Assembly (NCBI RefSeq): GCF_001895005.1
Contig: NZ_BCXH01000031.1
Span: 1 to 35,623, forward strand
Direction: 5' to 3'
Origin: Rhodococcus yunnanensis NBRC 103083
Lineage (GTDB): Bacteria > Actinomycetota > Actinomycetes > Mycobacteriales > Mycobacteriaceae
DNA: 35,623 bases
This document shows positions 9,034 through 18,046 of this stretch, piece after piece. Under the pieces are notes generated by a model, which did not search any database, was not told the DNA's origin, and worked only from the letters and a program-made list of their open reading frames with translations. Every line of letters begins with the position of its first letter. Positions within the stretch are counted from its first letter, which is position 1. Both the position numbers and the translations under genes were made by a program.

Positions 9034-9172
9034 AGCGAGAGAGCCTAATGCTCGCACTCACTCCGGTCTCGGCACCGAACCTCTCACCCACAAAGAGTGA
9101 GGACAACGGTTGTGTAGCCGTCCTACCGTGTTCCCTGGGCGACAGGTATTTCTCTTCGGTTTCGGAGGAAGC

Positions 9173-9292
9173 GTGAGCGGAGCAGAGGATACGACGGCGG
9201 TCATGGGCCACGCGATCAGTTTCGACGCCGATGCACTGATCGACATAGAGGATGCGCGCATCGTCTGCCGCGAGCGTCCTGCAGAGAACTGA
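9173..9292 (+). CDS. Possible 39-aa small protein coupled to FUSC gene
   Basis: This short frame starts with GTG 5 nt after GGAGG at 9164-9168 and ends in TGATG, where its stop overlaps the ATG of the next gene by one base. It is acidic (segments SFDADALIDIEDA) and has no hydrophobic segment. Such a layout is typical of translational coupling, so this may be a real small protein or a leader that sets expression of the downstream membrane protein. I know no family. Confidence 0.5.
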   Translation: MSGAEDTTAVMGHAISFDADALIDIEDARIVCRERPAEN

Positions 9293-10296
9293 TGCCCTCG
9301 GCACCGACGCGTTCGCTGCGCTGGGAATGGAACGCTGCGGCCCTGGGAGTCGTCTACGCTCTGCCAGCGTCGATCGTGACTTACTTCGATGTCACACGGG
9401 GTGCGGCGTTTGCCGTCGGGGTGATCCCGGCTGCGATCGTGGGTCTGGCGCCTACGCGGCGGGGGCGGCTACGCGTGCTGCTTCTGGGTCTGATGACGGG
9501 GATCCCGTTGGTACTCGGCTCGGTGGTGGCCGCGGTGCCGTGGCTGGCAGTGGCGACGATGTTCGTTCTGTCGTTCGGCGCCGTCGTGCTCGCGCGAGCG
9601 TCCCCGGCGGGATCCGTTGTTCTGGTGTTGTCGTTGCCGATGGCGGCGGTCGGGCTCAGCTACAGCGATCTGAGTACAAGCCTGGGCTTGGCCCTGGTTC
9701 TTCTCGGCGGCTCGGTGTACGCGGCGGTCGTGTCGCTGATCTGGCCGGCAGGCCAGGCGAAGCCTGCTCCGGCGGGCGAGCCTCCCGCCTTGGATTACGG
9801 CGTGCGCCTGGGTGCTGCGGCTGCTGCGGCCGCAGGTATCGGGTTCATGTTCGGGCTGGAGCACGTCGGGTGGGCCAGTGCCGCGGTGCTGTTGGTGATG
9901 CGACCGGGCGCCGAACAGACGACGCTTCGGATGGCAGGCCGGGTGGTGTCGGTGTTCGTGGGCGGCGCCGCTGCGGTGCTGCTCGTCCAATCCGGTGCCG
10001 AGGCGTGGATATTCGGCATCGCAGTGCTTGCGTGCGTTGCCTGTGCGGCGGCGACGCATGCGAGCCGGTGGTACGTCACGTCCACGTTCACGACGTTCCT
10101 CGTGCTGCTGCTGTTGATCGCTCCATCTCCCGAGGACGCAACCTTCCGCTTCAACGAACGGTTGACAGAGACCGTTCTCGGAGTGGGCCTTGCGTGGTTG
10201 TTCGGGATTGCTCTGCCTGCTGTCCTCGGGTACGTACCAGACTCCGTGGAGCCCGTGCAGCAACCGGGCCCGACACGGCCATCACGACCAGAGTGA
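9292..10296 (+). CDS. FUSC-family inner membrane protein
   Basis: This 334-aa protein has two blocks of closely packed hydrophobic helices separated by a hydrophilic stretch near residues 155-170 (GQAKPAPAGEPP). The second block has the FUSC_2-like arrangement, ending in FNERLTETVLGVGLAWLFG. Members of this superfamily are aromatic-acid or fusaric-acid efflux components or are uncharacterised; the substrate here is unknown. Its ATG overlaps the stop of the 39-codon ORF by one base. The stop is 49 bp from the convergent nei2 gene. Confidence 0.75.
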   Translation: MPSAPTRSLRWEWNAAALGVVYALPASIVTYFDVTRGAAFAVGVIPAAIVGLAPTRRGRLRVLLLGLMTGIPLVLGSVVAAVPWLAVATMFVLSFGAVVLARASPAGSVVLVLSLPMAAVGLSYSDLSTSLGLALVLLGGSVYAAVVSLIWPAGQAKPAPAGEPPALDYGVRLGAAAAAAAGIGFMFGLEHVGWASAAVLLVMRPGAEQTTLRMAGRVVSVFVGGAAAVLLVQSGAEAWIFGIAVLACVACAAATHASRWYVTSTFTTFLVLLLLIAPSPEDATFRFNERLTETVLGVGLAWLFGIALPAVLGYVPDSVEPVQQPGPTRPSRPE

Positions 10297-10345
10297 GTAT
10301 CGCCAAGATTGTCATGACTCGAATTCTGGTCGCTCAACCTGTGGA

Positions 10346-11128
10346 TCAGCTGGGTTGCCGCTGGCAATACGGACAGTAATAGATCTGGCGTTCGGCCAGC
10401 GGATTGTCACCCAGCAGTCCGGATTCGACGGTGGTGCCGCAGCGCCTGCACGGCTTGCCGTCCCGGCCGTAGACCCAGAAGTGACGGCCTGCACGACGAT
10501 CCCCGGTGGTGACGCGTTGGCTGCGGTCCTTGTTGGCCACGATGGTGCGAAACGACAGATCGACCATCTTCGCGATGTCTCCGGATTCACGGACCGGTGT
10601 ACGTGGATCGACGCCGCGCAGGAAACAGATCTCGTTGCGGTAGACATTGCCGAGTCCTGCCAGGTTGCGCTGATCGAGCAATGCAAGTCCCACAGCACGA
10701 TCGGGATCGGAGAGCACATTGGCGACGGCAACACCTGCGTCCCACTCGGGTCCGAGAAGGTCGGGGCCGAGATACCCGACGGCGTCGTTCTCGTTCTCGA
10801 CGATCTCGAGGACACCGAGCTCGAAACCGACCGCCGTCGAGTCGGCAGTCTCGAGGACGATACGGGCCTGAAAGGCAGGCTTACGCCACCTGGCGCCGCG
10901 GGGATACACCTGCCAGGTTCCCTCCATCTTCAGGTGGCTGTGAATCGAACGATCACCGATCCGAATCAGCAGGTGCTTACCGTGGGACAGCACGGCATCG
11001 ACCGTGCGTCCGGTGAAATCGACTGTTGCGTAACGCGGTACGCGAATGTCGCAGCGAGTGAGCACCTTTCCCTCCAGAGCTGCGCGCAGCGAGTTCGCGG
11101 CGCGGTAGACGGTATCGCCCTCCGGCAC
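10346..11128 (-). CDS. nei2: Formamidopyrimidine-DNA glycosylase / endonuclease VIII family (Nei2-like)
   Basis: This is a 260-aa bifunctional DNA glycosylase/AP lyase of the Fpg/Nei family. After GTG-encoded Met the N-terminus is PEGDTV, giving the catalytic Pro2 and Glu3. A conserved Lys lies in SHGKHLL, the helix-two-turn-helix segment LAGLGNVYRNE is present, and a C-terminal zinc finger uses Cys227, Cys230, Cys252 and Cys255. Family enzymes remove oxidised pyrimidines or act on abasic sites. It starts 3 bp after the lhr stop with a G-rich ribosome binding site inside the lhr end, so the two are co-transcribed, as lhr and nei are adjacent in M. tuberculosis (Rv3296-Rv3297). Confidence 0.92.
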   Translation of the reverse strand: MPEGDTVYRAANSLRAALEGKVLTRCDIRVPRYATVDFTGRTVDAVLSHGKHLLIRIGDRSIHSHLKMEGTWQVYPRGARWRKPAFQARIVLETADSTAVGFELGVLEIVENENDAVGYLGPDLLGPEWDAGVAVANVLSDPDRAVGLALLDQRNLAGLGNVYRNEICFLRGVDPRTPVRESGDIAKMVDLSFRTIVANKDRSQRVTTGDRRAGRHFWVYGRDGKPCRRCGTTVESGLLGDNPLAERQIYYCPYCQRQPS

Positions 11129-11131
11129 CGC

Positions 11132-14100
11132 TCACCCCCTCAGTCTCAGGCCACGCGGCGTGGCAGAGAATCCGGCCTCGGTCAGAATTTTCGAGAACGC
11201 GGTTCCGTGAATGTCGTTGCCGTCCACACGTTCGACGAGAAGCTTCTCGACGCCTCCGCGTTTCACGGTCGCGGCGAGCGCGTGAGCAGCGATGGTGGTG
11301 ACGGCATCGTCGGTATCGAAGGTCAGCACGGTCTTGCCTCCTCGTTCGATGTACAGCGTGAGCTCACCCTCGTGCAACACGACGAGGGCTCCTGCCTTAC
11401 GCCCCGGTCGGTGCCGGGGAGAGTCGGAATCCTCCTCCGGTTTCGGCCACGGCAGCGCTGCACCGTACGGGTTGGCCGGATCGCACGCGGCGAGGACGAC
11501 GGCACCGGTCTTCTCTCGCTCGTCGTACGTGCGCAGCCTGTCGACGACCTCGGAGGTGGAGAACTGTGCTCCGCCGAGAGAATCGACGAAATAGCCGCGT
11601 CGACTGCGACCGGAGTCCTCGAAAGAAGTGAGAACCTTGTACATCGTGGCGAATCCACCGGGAACGCCCTCGTTCATCACAGCCCCCCGTGTGACGATGC
11701 CGTAGCGCTCGAGCAGAACGTCGGCCGTGGCGTGCGCTCTGATGGTCGGATCGGGTTCGAGTTCGGGGAGTCTGGACCATCTACCGCCTGCGGTCGGGGG
11801 ACCGGTACGCGTGGGGAGAGTGGGCCGCTCGAACCGCCGATAGGAACGAAGCCGTGGAGTTCGGCGTGGTGCACGATGGCTCGGGGCTGCCCGAGTAGTT
11901 GCGTTGAGAAGCGCTCGTAGCGGGGCGAACGTGTCGTTGCTCAGCCTTCCCGCCCACACTAGCTCCCACAACGCGGCGTGAAGACCGTCGTCGTCGGTGC
12001 TGCCGACGGTGTCCGACAGCTGGCGGAAGAAGTACGCCCCACCGGCCGCGACGGCGTCGAGAACACGCACCTGAAGTTCGGACAGGTCGGATTCGGCGGG
12101 TGGCGCCAACGTCAACGGTGCGGTGTCGGCCATGTGCAGGCAGACCCACCCGTCCTTCGAGGTGATGGATCCGTGCCCCGACCACATCACCTCTCCCGTC
12201 GAGGTCAGCTCGTCGAGCATCGCCGGTGAGTAGTTGCGCACACGCGACGCCAACACGAGCGGTTCCCATGCCGACGCCGGAATCGGCACACCGGCCAGCT
12301 GTTCGACAACCGTTGCCACGCCGTCGATTCCGCTGAGTTGGCGACTGTCGACATGCTGCCAGGCGGGGAGGAACCGCCCGAGCGTGGCCGTGCCGACGGG
12401 CTCGACCTCCTGACGGGCTGCCGCAAGCGAACGCCGACGCAGCCTGCGCAGCACCTCGGCGTCGCACCATTCGCTCCCGGTCTTCTCCGGCCTGAATTCT
12501 CCTTCGATCACTCGTTTGTCTGCGCCCAGGGTGCCGAGAACCCCGCGGGCTACCGCAGTTCCGATGCCGAATCGCGCAGCGAGATCGGTCACCGAGAACG
12601 GGCCGTGCGTGCGCGCGTACCGGCTGACGAGGTCGGTCATCGGATCTTCCACCGGCTCGATGAACGCGGCAGGGGTGCCGATGGGAAGCGGGACGCCCAA
12701 GGCGTCACGCAGGCGGCTTGCATCCTCGACCGCTGTCCACCAGGTGCGGCCCGCGAAACTGACCTCCAATGCTCGCTTGGCCGACACCAGTTCGGTGAGC
12801 CACTGCAACGACTCTTTGCCGTGGGTACGCTCGGCGACTTCCTCGGTGGTGAGCGGGCCGAGCATGCGCAGCAGATCGGCGACGCCTTCGATGTCCTTTG
12901 CCCGCCGATCGGGAGCCAGGCGCTGAAGTTCGAGTTCGGTTGCTTCGATGACGGACTGATCGAGTAGTTCCCGCAGTTCGACGCGGCCGAGCAACTCGGC
13001 CAGCAGCGCGGAGTCGAGAGACAGTGCTTGCGCGCGCCGTTCGGCCAAGGGGCTGTCGCCCTCGTACATGAACGCACCGACGTAGTTGAACAGCAGAGAG
13101 TTGGCGAACGGAGAGGGCGTCGGCGTCTCGATCTCGACGATACGGATCTGGCGTCGGCCGATCTGCGTGAGAATCTCTTCGAGCGCGGGCAGGTCGTAGA
13201 CGTCCTGCAGGCACTCGCGGACGGTCTCGAGCAGAATCGGGAACGTCGGATACTTGCGAGCGACATCGAGCAGCTGCGCCGATCGCTGGCGCTGCTGCCA
13301 CAGCGGTGCACGCTTGCCAGGGTTTCGCCGGGGGAGAAGCAAAGCGCGAGCCGCGCATTCGCGAAAGCGTGACGCGAACAGGGCCGAGCCGCCGACCTGC
13401 TCGGTGACGATGTCGGCGATCTCGTCGCTGTCGAACACGAACAGATCGGCACCGGGCGGTCGATCCTCGGTATCGGGAAGACGAACGATGATGCCGTCGT
13501 CGGATGCGGTGGGAGCGGCGTCGATGCCGTAGCGCTCGATCAGGCGAGCGCCGATCGCAAGTGCCCACGGGGCGTGCACCTGCTGGCCGTAGGTCGAGTG
13601 CAGGACGAGCCGCCAGTCGCCGAGTTCGTCGCGGAACCGCTCGACGATCATCGTGCGGTCCGTCGGTAGTTGGCCTGTTGCTTCCTTCTGTTCGTCGAGA
13701 AGGGCGATGAGGTTGTTGACAGCGTTGACGTCGAGGCCGTCATCGCTCAATCGTTCGGGGAGCCCGTCGCGTTCGGACGTGCTGCGCAGAAACTCACCGA
13801 GTGCTCGCCCGAGCTCGGCGGGGCGACCGAGTCCGTCGCCGTGCCAGAAGGGAAGCCGTCCCGGTTGGCCGTACGCCGGGCTGACGAGTACTCGGTCATG
13901 GGTGATCTCCTCGATACGCCAGCTGGTGGCGCCGAGCGCGAACACGTCGCCTACCCGCGACTCGTACACCATCTCCTCGTCGAGTTCGCCGACGCGCGAA
14001 GCTTTTTCGCCCACCATGTACACCGTGAACAAGCCGCGGTCGGGGATCGAACCGCCCGAGGTGACGGCGAGCCGTTGCGAGCCGGGGCGACCGGTGAGTG

Positions 14101-15694
14101 TGTTGGCATCGCGATCCCACACCAGGCGCGGCCGCAGTTCGGCGAACTCGTCCGACGGGTAGCGCCCGGACAGCAGATCCAGTGTGGACTCGTAGGCCGA
14201 CCGTGGCAACGTCGCGAAACTGCCGGTGCGCCGAACTGCGTCGAACCAGTCGTGCGCATCGATCGGTTCGAGTGCGCAGGCGGCCACGGTCTGCTGGGCG
14301 AGAATATCGAGTGGATTGGCGGGAACGAAGAGTGCTTCGATCTTTCCGGTCGTCATCCGTTCGACGGTGACGGCGCAGTGAATCAGGTCGGTGCGGTGCT
14401 TGGGAAACAGCACACCCTTGGAGATCTCGCCGACCTGGTGACCGGCCCGGCCTACGCGTTGCAGCCCGCTGGCCACCGACGGGGGAGCTTCGACTTGAAC
14501 CACGAGATCGACTGCGCCCATGTCGATTCCGAGTTCCAGGCTGCTGGTGGCGACGACGCATCGCAGGCGACCGGTCTTGAGATCGTCTTCGATGAGTGCG
14601 CGCTGATCCTTGCTGACACTGCCGTGGTGAGCACGAGCGAGCAGCGGATCGGCGCCGTGATTGACCTCGCCCGACGAGCCCAACTGCGACGGTGGTCGGT
14701 GCTGCGTGTCGACCGAGTCTCCGAGCCGCTCGGCGTAGACCTCGTTGAGTCTGGCGGTCAATCGCTCCGCGAGACGGCGTGAATTGGCGAAGACGATGCA
14801 CGAAGAATGCTCGAGGATGAGATCTACCATCTTCTCCTCGACGTGCGGCCAGATGGACCCCTGCTGCGGGGCGGCCGATGCAGATCCCTCGGCAGGCTCG
14901 GCGACGCCGAGTTCCGTCATGTCCTCGACCGGAACCTGGACGGTCAGATCGAACGTCTTGGGTGCGGGTGGTGCGACGATCTCGATCGGGGCTGCTCCGG
15001 TGAGAAAGCGGCCGACTTCCTCGTGGGGGCGAACCGTCGCGGACAGTCCGATCCGCTGCGCAGGCCGGGCGAGCATGAGGTCGAGGCGTTCCAGCGACAG
15101 CGCCAGGTGGGATCCGCGTTTGGTGCCCGCAACAGCGTGGACCTCGTCGACGATGACGGTGTCCACGAGCGCGAGCGATTCCCGCGCCGCCGATGTGAGC
15201 ATCAGAAAGAGCGATTCTGGGGTGGTGATCAGGATGTCGGGAGGTGTTTTGATCAGCGAGCGGCGGTCGGCGGCCGAGGTGTCACCCGACCGAACACCCA
15301 CCGAGATGTCAGGAGGCTCCAGTCCGAGTCTCTTGGCCGTCTGCGTGATGCCGACCAGGGGAGCGCGTAGATTGCGCTCCACGTCGACAGCCAGCGCCTT
15401 GAGGGGCGAGATGTAGAGAACCTTCGTCTTGCGTTCGGCTTCTTTCTCGCGCGTTGCCAGCTGATCTATGGACCACAGGAATGCCGAGAGCGTCTTGCCC
15501 GAACCGGTGGGCGCGACGACGAGCGTGTGCCTGCCACTCGAGATTGCCTCCCAGGCGCCCGCCTGCGCGGACGTCGGAGCAGGGAACGCGCCGGCGAACC
15601 ACTCCTGGGTGGGCGCGGAGAACATCGCCAGGGCAGCCGCTGGGTCCGCTTCGCTGCCCCGCACGTCGGTCTCCGCTGCAGGTTTCCTTGCCAC
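11132..15694 (-). CDS. lhr: ATP-dependent helicase Lhr (long form)
   Basis: This 1520-aa superfamily 2 helicase has Walker A APTGSGKT at 61-68, DEVH at 183-186, SAT at 218-220, and motif VI QRVGRAGH at 412-419. A winged-helix/Lhr-core region and a very long C-terminal extension follow, as in mycobacterial Lhr of about 1,500 aa. The mycobacterial enzyme is a 3'-to-5' translocase and DNA-RNA helicase tied to DNA damage response; this role is inferred by family. The frame is open 82 codons further upstream, but that part has no helicase similarity, and the GTG at 15694 gives the usual length. It is followed at 3 bp by nei2. No internal stop or frameshift is visible. Confidence 0.93.
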   Translation of the reverse strand: MARKPAAETDVRGSEADPAAALAMFSAPTQEWFAGAFPAPTSAQAGAWEAISSGRHTLVVAPTGSGKTLSAFLWSIDQLATREKEAERKTKVLYISPLKALAVDVERNLRAPLVGITQTAKRLGLEPPDISVGVRSGDTSAADRRSLIKTPPDILITTPESLFLMLTSAARESLALVDTVIVDEVHAVAGTKRGSHLALSLERLDLMLARPAQRIGLSATVRPHEEVGRFLTGAAPIEIVAPPAPKTFDLTVQVPVEDMTELGVAEPAEGSASAAPQQGSIWPHVEEKMVDLILEHSSCIVFANSRRLAERLTARLNEVYAERLGDSVDTQHRPPSQLGSSGEVNHGADPLLARAHHGSVSKDQRALIEDDLKTGRLRCVVATSSLELGIDMGAVDLVVQVEAPPSVASGLQRVGRAGHQVGEISKGVLFPKHRTDLIHCAVTVERMTTGKIEALFVPANPLDILAQQTVAACALEPIDAHDWFDAVRRTGSFATLPRSAYESTLDLLSGRYPSDEFAELRPRLVWDRDANTLTGRPGSQRLAVTSGGSIPDRGLFTVYMVGEKASRVGELDEEMVYESRVGDVFALGATSWRIEEITHDRVLVSPAYGQPGRLPFWHGDGLGRPAELGRALGEFLRSTSERDGLPERLSDDGLDVNAVNNLIALLDEQKEATGQLPTDRTMIVERFRDELGDWRLVLHSTYGQQVHAPWALAIGARLIERYGIDAAPTASDDGIIVRLPDTEDRPPGADLFVFDSDEIADIVTEQVGGSALFASRFRECAARALLLPRRNPGKRAPLWQQRQRSAQLLDVARKYPTFPILLETVRECLQDVYDLPALEEILTQIGRRQIRIVEIETPTPSPFANSLLFNYVGAFMYEGDSPLAERRAQALSLDSALLAELLGRVELRELLDQSVIEATELELQRLAPDRRAKDIEGVADLLRMLGPLTTEEVAERTHGKESLQWLTELVSAKRALEVSFAGRTWWTAVEDASRLRDALGVPLPIGTPAAFIEPVEDPMTDLVSRYARTHGPFSVTDLAARFGIGTAVARGVLGTLGADKRVIEGEFRPEKTGSEWCDAEVLRRLRRRSLAAARQEVEPVGTATLGRFLPAWQHVDSRQLSGIDGVATVVEQLAGVPIPASAWEPLVLASRVRNYSPAMLDELTSTGEVMWSGHGSITSKDGWVCLHMADTAPLTLAPPAESDLSELQVRVLDAVAAGGAYFFRQLSDTVGSTDDDGLHAALWELVWAGRLSNDTFAPLRALLNATTRAAPSHRAPRRTPRLRSYRRFERPTLPTRTGPPTAGGRWSRLPELEPDPTIRAHATADVLLERYGIVTRGAVMNEGVPGGFATMYKVLTSFEDSGRSRRGYFVDSLGGAQFSTSEVVDRLRTYDEREKTGAVVLAACDPANPYGAALPWPKPEEDSDSPRHRPGRKAGALVVLHEGELTLYIERGGKTVLTFDTDDAVTTIAAHALAATVKRGGVEKLLVERVDGNDIHGTAFSKILTEAGFSATPRGLRLRG

Positions 15695-15781
15695 CCGACC
15701 ATGATGCCCCGCGGTACCGACAAACAATCCTCGGATCGCCTCGCGGGTGTCGAATGCGGGGCGAACGGGTACGGCGTCAGA

Positions 15782-16033
15782 ATGACCGACGACCAAGAGA
15801 CCATGCAACAGATATCCGCGAAGCTCGACGCCCGACTCGGTGCGCGTACCAACGGCCTGCAGAACGAGGTGCCGCCCGGTGCGAGCGTGCAGGCAGACGA
15901 CGAGGACGGGGAGCGCGGGCCGCTCGGCCGAGACTTCCACCTCGCGTCGAAGTACGCGCAGGCCTTTGCGATCGGCGAACCTCAGCTGGTGGATCGAGCG
16001 GAATTCGATCGACTCGTGGCCGAATACGGCTGA
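15782..16033 (+). CDS. Conserved-looking small hypothetical protein
   Basis: This is an 83-aa hydrophilic protein with an acidic centre (QADDEDGERG) and no membrane segment. The second half (GRDFHLASKYAQAFAIGEPQLVDRAEFDRLVAEYG) reads like a folded helical domain. The ATG at 15782 was chosen because it is the first ATG in the frame after the divergent lhr start; the ribosome binding site is weak. It is 20 bp upstream of the DUF1992 gene in the same direction, so probably in one operon. I recognise no family. Confidence 0.65.
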   Translation: MTDDQETMQQISAKLDARLGARTNGLQNEVPPGASVQADDEDGERGPLGRDFHLASKYAQAFAIGEPQLVDRAEFDRLVAEYG

Positions 16034-16053
16034 TCGGGGCAGAATTGTCGACT

Positions 16054-16572
16054 GTGACGGAACGAAAGAAACCCGGCGTCACCTTCGAATCGTTCGTCGA
16101 CAAGCAGATTCGCGAGGCGCAGGAGCGTGGTGCCTTCGACAACCTCGGCGGTGCGGGTAAGCCGATTCCGCGGGGCAGCGGGGCCGGCGACGAGTTGTGG
16201 TGGATCAAGGGCTACCTCGAACGTGAGAACCTCTCGGTCGATGCGCTGCTGCCCACCTCGCTTCAGCTCCGCAAGGAAATCGAGAAGCTGCCCGCGACGT
16301 TGATCGAACTGCGTCTGGAGGATTCGGTCCGCAGCACGGTGAGCGAGCTGAACGTGCGCGTCGTCGACTGGATCCGGATGCCGACTCCGCCGTTGATCCC
16401 GATCGCGCCGGTCGATGTGGAGGACTGGGTGCGGCAATGGAAGGTCAACCGGGCAGCCGCGGACGGTGCCGTGCAGCGTCCTGACGCGCTCAGCTCTGCT
16501 CCGGCACCGCGTGACGCGCCTCCGAGGTGGTGGCAGAGACTCCGCGGATTGTTCGGCCGACCGTCTCGATGA
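16054..16572 (+). CDS. DUF1992 domain protein (DnaJ-homologue C28-like)
   Basis: This is a 172-aa soluble protein. Its N-terminal half matches the DUF1992 family pattern: an SFVDKQIREAQERGAFDNLGGAGKPI segment (split here as SFVDKQIREAQERG and AFDNLGGAGKPI), then WWIKGYLERE and LRKEIEKL. The family is found in bacteria and as a domain of eukaryotic DNAJC28; its function is not known. The C-terminal 45 residues are Pro/Arg-rich and look disordered. A TTG at 16045 in the same frame is another possible start. Its 3' end overlaps the epimerase gene on the other strand by 83 bp. Confidence 0.8.
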   Translation: MTERKKPGVTFESFVDKQIREAQERGAFDNLGGAGKPIPRGSGAGDELWWIKGYLERENLSVDALLPTSLQLRKEIEKLPATLIELRLEDSVRSTVSELNVRVVDWIRMPTPPLIPIAPVDVEDWVRQWKVNRAAADGAVQRPDALSSAPAPRDAPPRWWQRLRGLFGRPSR

Positions 16573-18046
16573 TCTCCTCGACAGTCCGAGCCGACGGTAT
16601 CGAGCCGTAGGAGATCTTCGCTCGAACCCGCCGGGGAAGCAGACCGTCGGAATCCTGCGTTGCCGTGCGCGACACCGCCATCTCCGGGGCATGCACTTCC
16701 GAGGCATCCACTTCCGAGAGATCGAGAACCGAGACGGGCGACCCGAAGCGGTCGCGCGCGTACTCGATCGCCTCGGCGACCGCCGCGTCGAACTCCGCTT
16801 GCGTCACCCGTCCGCGCGCACCGGTACTCAACCCGTGGCCGGGCAGGTCCAGGAGAACCACATGCAGTCCACTTCTGCTTACGTCTCGGGCCACCGGCGT
16901 CAGGTAGCGGGCATGCGATCCGGGCGGAACCGGGACGACGACGGTGCCCCCGGAGTGGCCGACACCGGCACCCGGGTGGACCTCGCAGTGCACGCGACCG
17001 GTGGGCGTCGTCAGCTGGACGTGTTCGCCGCCCGAAGTTCCGACGATCGAGGAGGCGGGCGCAAGAGCCGCCTCGCATGCGTCGTGACGGGTCAGGGCGT
17101 ACTCCGAACCGAGGATCGGCCTGCCCTGCAACAGGATCATGATCGCCGCGCATTCGCGCGAGGTCAGAGTCGGCGACCACCCTGTCTTCTCGTGCAGCGC
17201 AGTGGAGTCGACGACGGGTTCTCCTGCCGTCACCCATTGCCCCGAGAACGGAGTGAGTCCGAGTCGGAACGCGATGTTCGCAGCGCGAATCGCAGGTCCC
17301 TCCGGGACGTCGAACAGCCACTGGCCTTGCATTCGCGCAAGCTCTCGAACGCCGGTCCAATCGTGCGGTCCGACGTTGTAGGGGCCGACGAGGTCCGTCT
17401 TGGCCGCGCGGTGGAACGCGTCGGCCAGGTCGTTCTGGTGAAGAAACTGGTACGACGCCTTGTCGGCCTGCGGGAACGCCGCGATCCTACCGGTGAACTG
17501 GTCGATTCCGTCGTTCGAGAAATCGGGTCCGATGATGTACGTGGGCCGCAGCATCGACACCGTCATCTCGCCGGGGTGCCGGCGTAGCCACCACTCCGCG
17601 TAGTGCTCCACCTCCGCCTTGTCGTGAAAGTAGTACCGATCGGGATCGCCTGCCGGATAGTAGCTTTCGTCGATCGGATCGTCGTGCAACTCGGCGCCGT
17701 AGGCGTTGATGCTCGATGCGATGACGAGGCGTCGCACCCCTGCGCGATACGCCGAGTCCAGTACGTTGCGCGAGCCTCGTTGGTTGATGTCGTGAGTCTC
17801 GGTCTTGTCGCGCAGTTCCTCGACGACGAAGGCGAGATGGATCACCACGTCGCACCCACGAAAGATGTTCTCCAACTCGGGGGATCGGATATCGGCCCTG
17901 ACCGAGCTCAATTTCTCGTGGTGCAGTGTCGCAGGACGCCGGGCGAGCCCCACGACCGACTCGACCTCGTCGTCGCCCAGCAGTGTCGGCAGAATCGCCT
18001 TCGCGAAATCGCTCGTCGCTCCGGTGACAGCGATGCGCAGCGTCAC
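16490..18046 (-). CDS. Extended SDR (NAD-dependent epimerase/reductase) fused to a partial alpha/beta-hydrolase domain
   Basis: This 518-aa protein has two parts. Residues 1 to about 330 form an extended short-chain dehydrogenase with Rossmann motif TGATSDFA at 8-15 (two of the usual glycines changed), Ser111/Ser112, and the catalytic pair Tyr139-xxx-Lys143. The last 180 residues (from about 339) begin like an alpha/beta-hydrolase: a strand and oxyanion-loop region VVVPVPPGSHARY, then LLDLPGHGLS. The GxSxG nucleophile elbow expected next is replaced by VLDLSEVDA and no catalytic His region follows, so the second part is unlikely to be a working hydrolase. The GTG start overlaps the stop of the upstream oxoamine synthase as GTGA, so the two are translationally coupled. 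I infer that the SDR reduces or modifies the ketone made by that synthase. Confidence 0.8.
   Translation of the reverse strand: MTLRIAVTGATSDFAKAILPTLLGDDEVESVVGLARRPATLHHEKLSSVRADIRSPELENIFRGCDVVIHLAFVVEELRDKTETHDINQRGSRNVLDSAYRAGVRRLVIASSINAYGAELHDDPIDESYYPAGDPDRYYFHDKAEVEHYAEWWLRRHPGEMTVSMLRPTYIIGPDFSNDGIDQFTGRIAAFPQADKASYQFLHQNDLADAFHRAAKTDLVGPYNVGPHDWTGVRELARMQGQWLFDVPEGPAIRAANIAFRLGLTPFSGQWVTAGEPVVDSTALHEKTGWSPTLTSRECAAIMILLQGRPILGSEYALTRHDACEAALAPASSIVGTSGGEHVQLTTPTGRVHCEVHPGAGVGHSGGTVVVPVPPGSHARYLTPVARDVSRSGLHVVLLDLPGHGLSTGARGRVTQAEFDAAVAEAIEYARDRFGSPVSVLDLSEVDASEVHAPEMAVSRTATQDSDGLLPRRVRAKISYGSIPSARTVEEIIETVGRTIRGVSATTSEARHAVPEQS

Noticed and set aside
10190..11920. 576-codon plus-strand ORF across nei2 and the end of lhr
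   Set aside because: It spans two well-supported genes on the other strand and has no recognisable domain.
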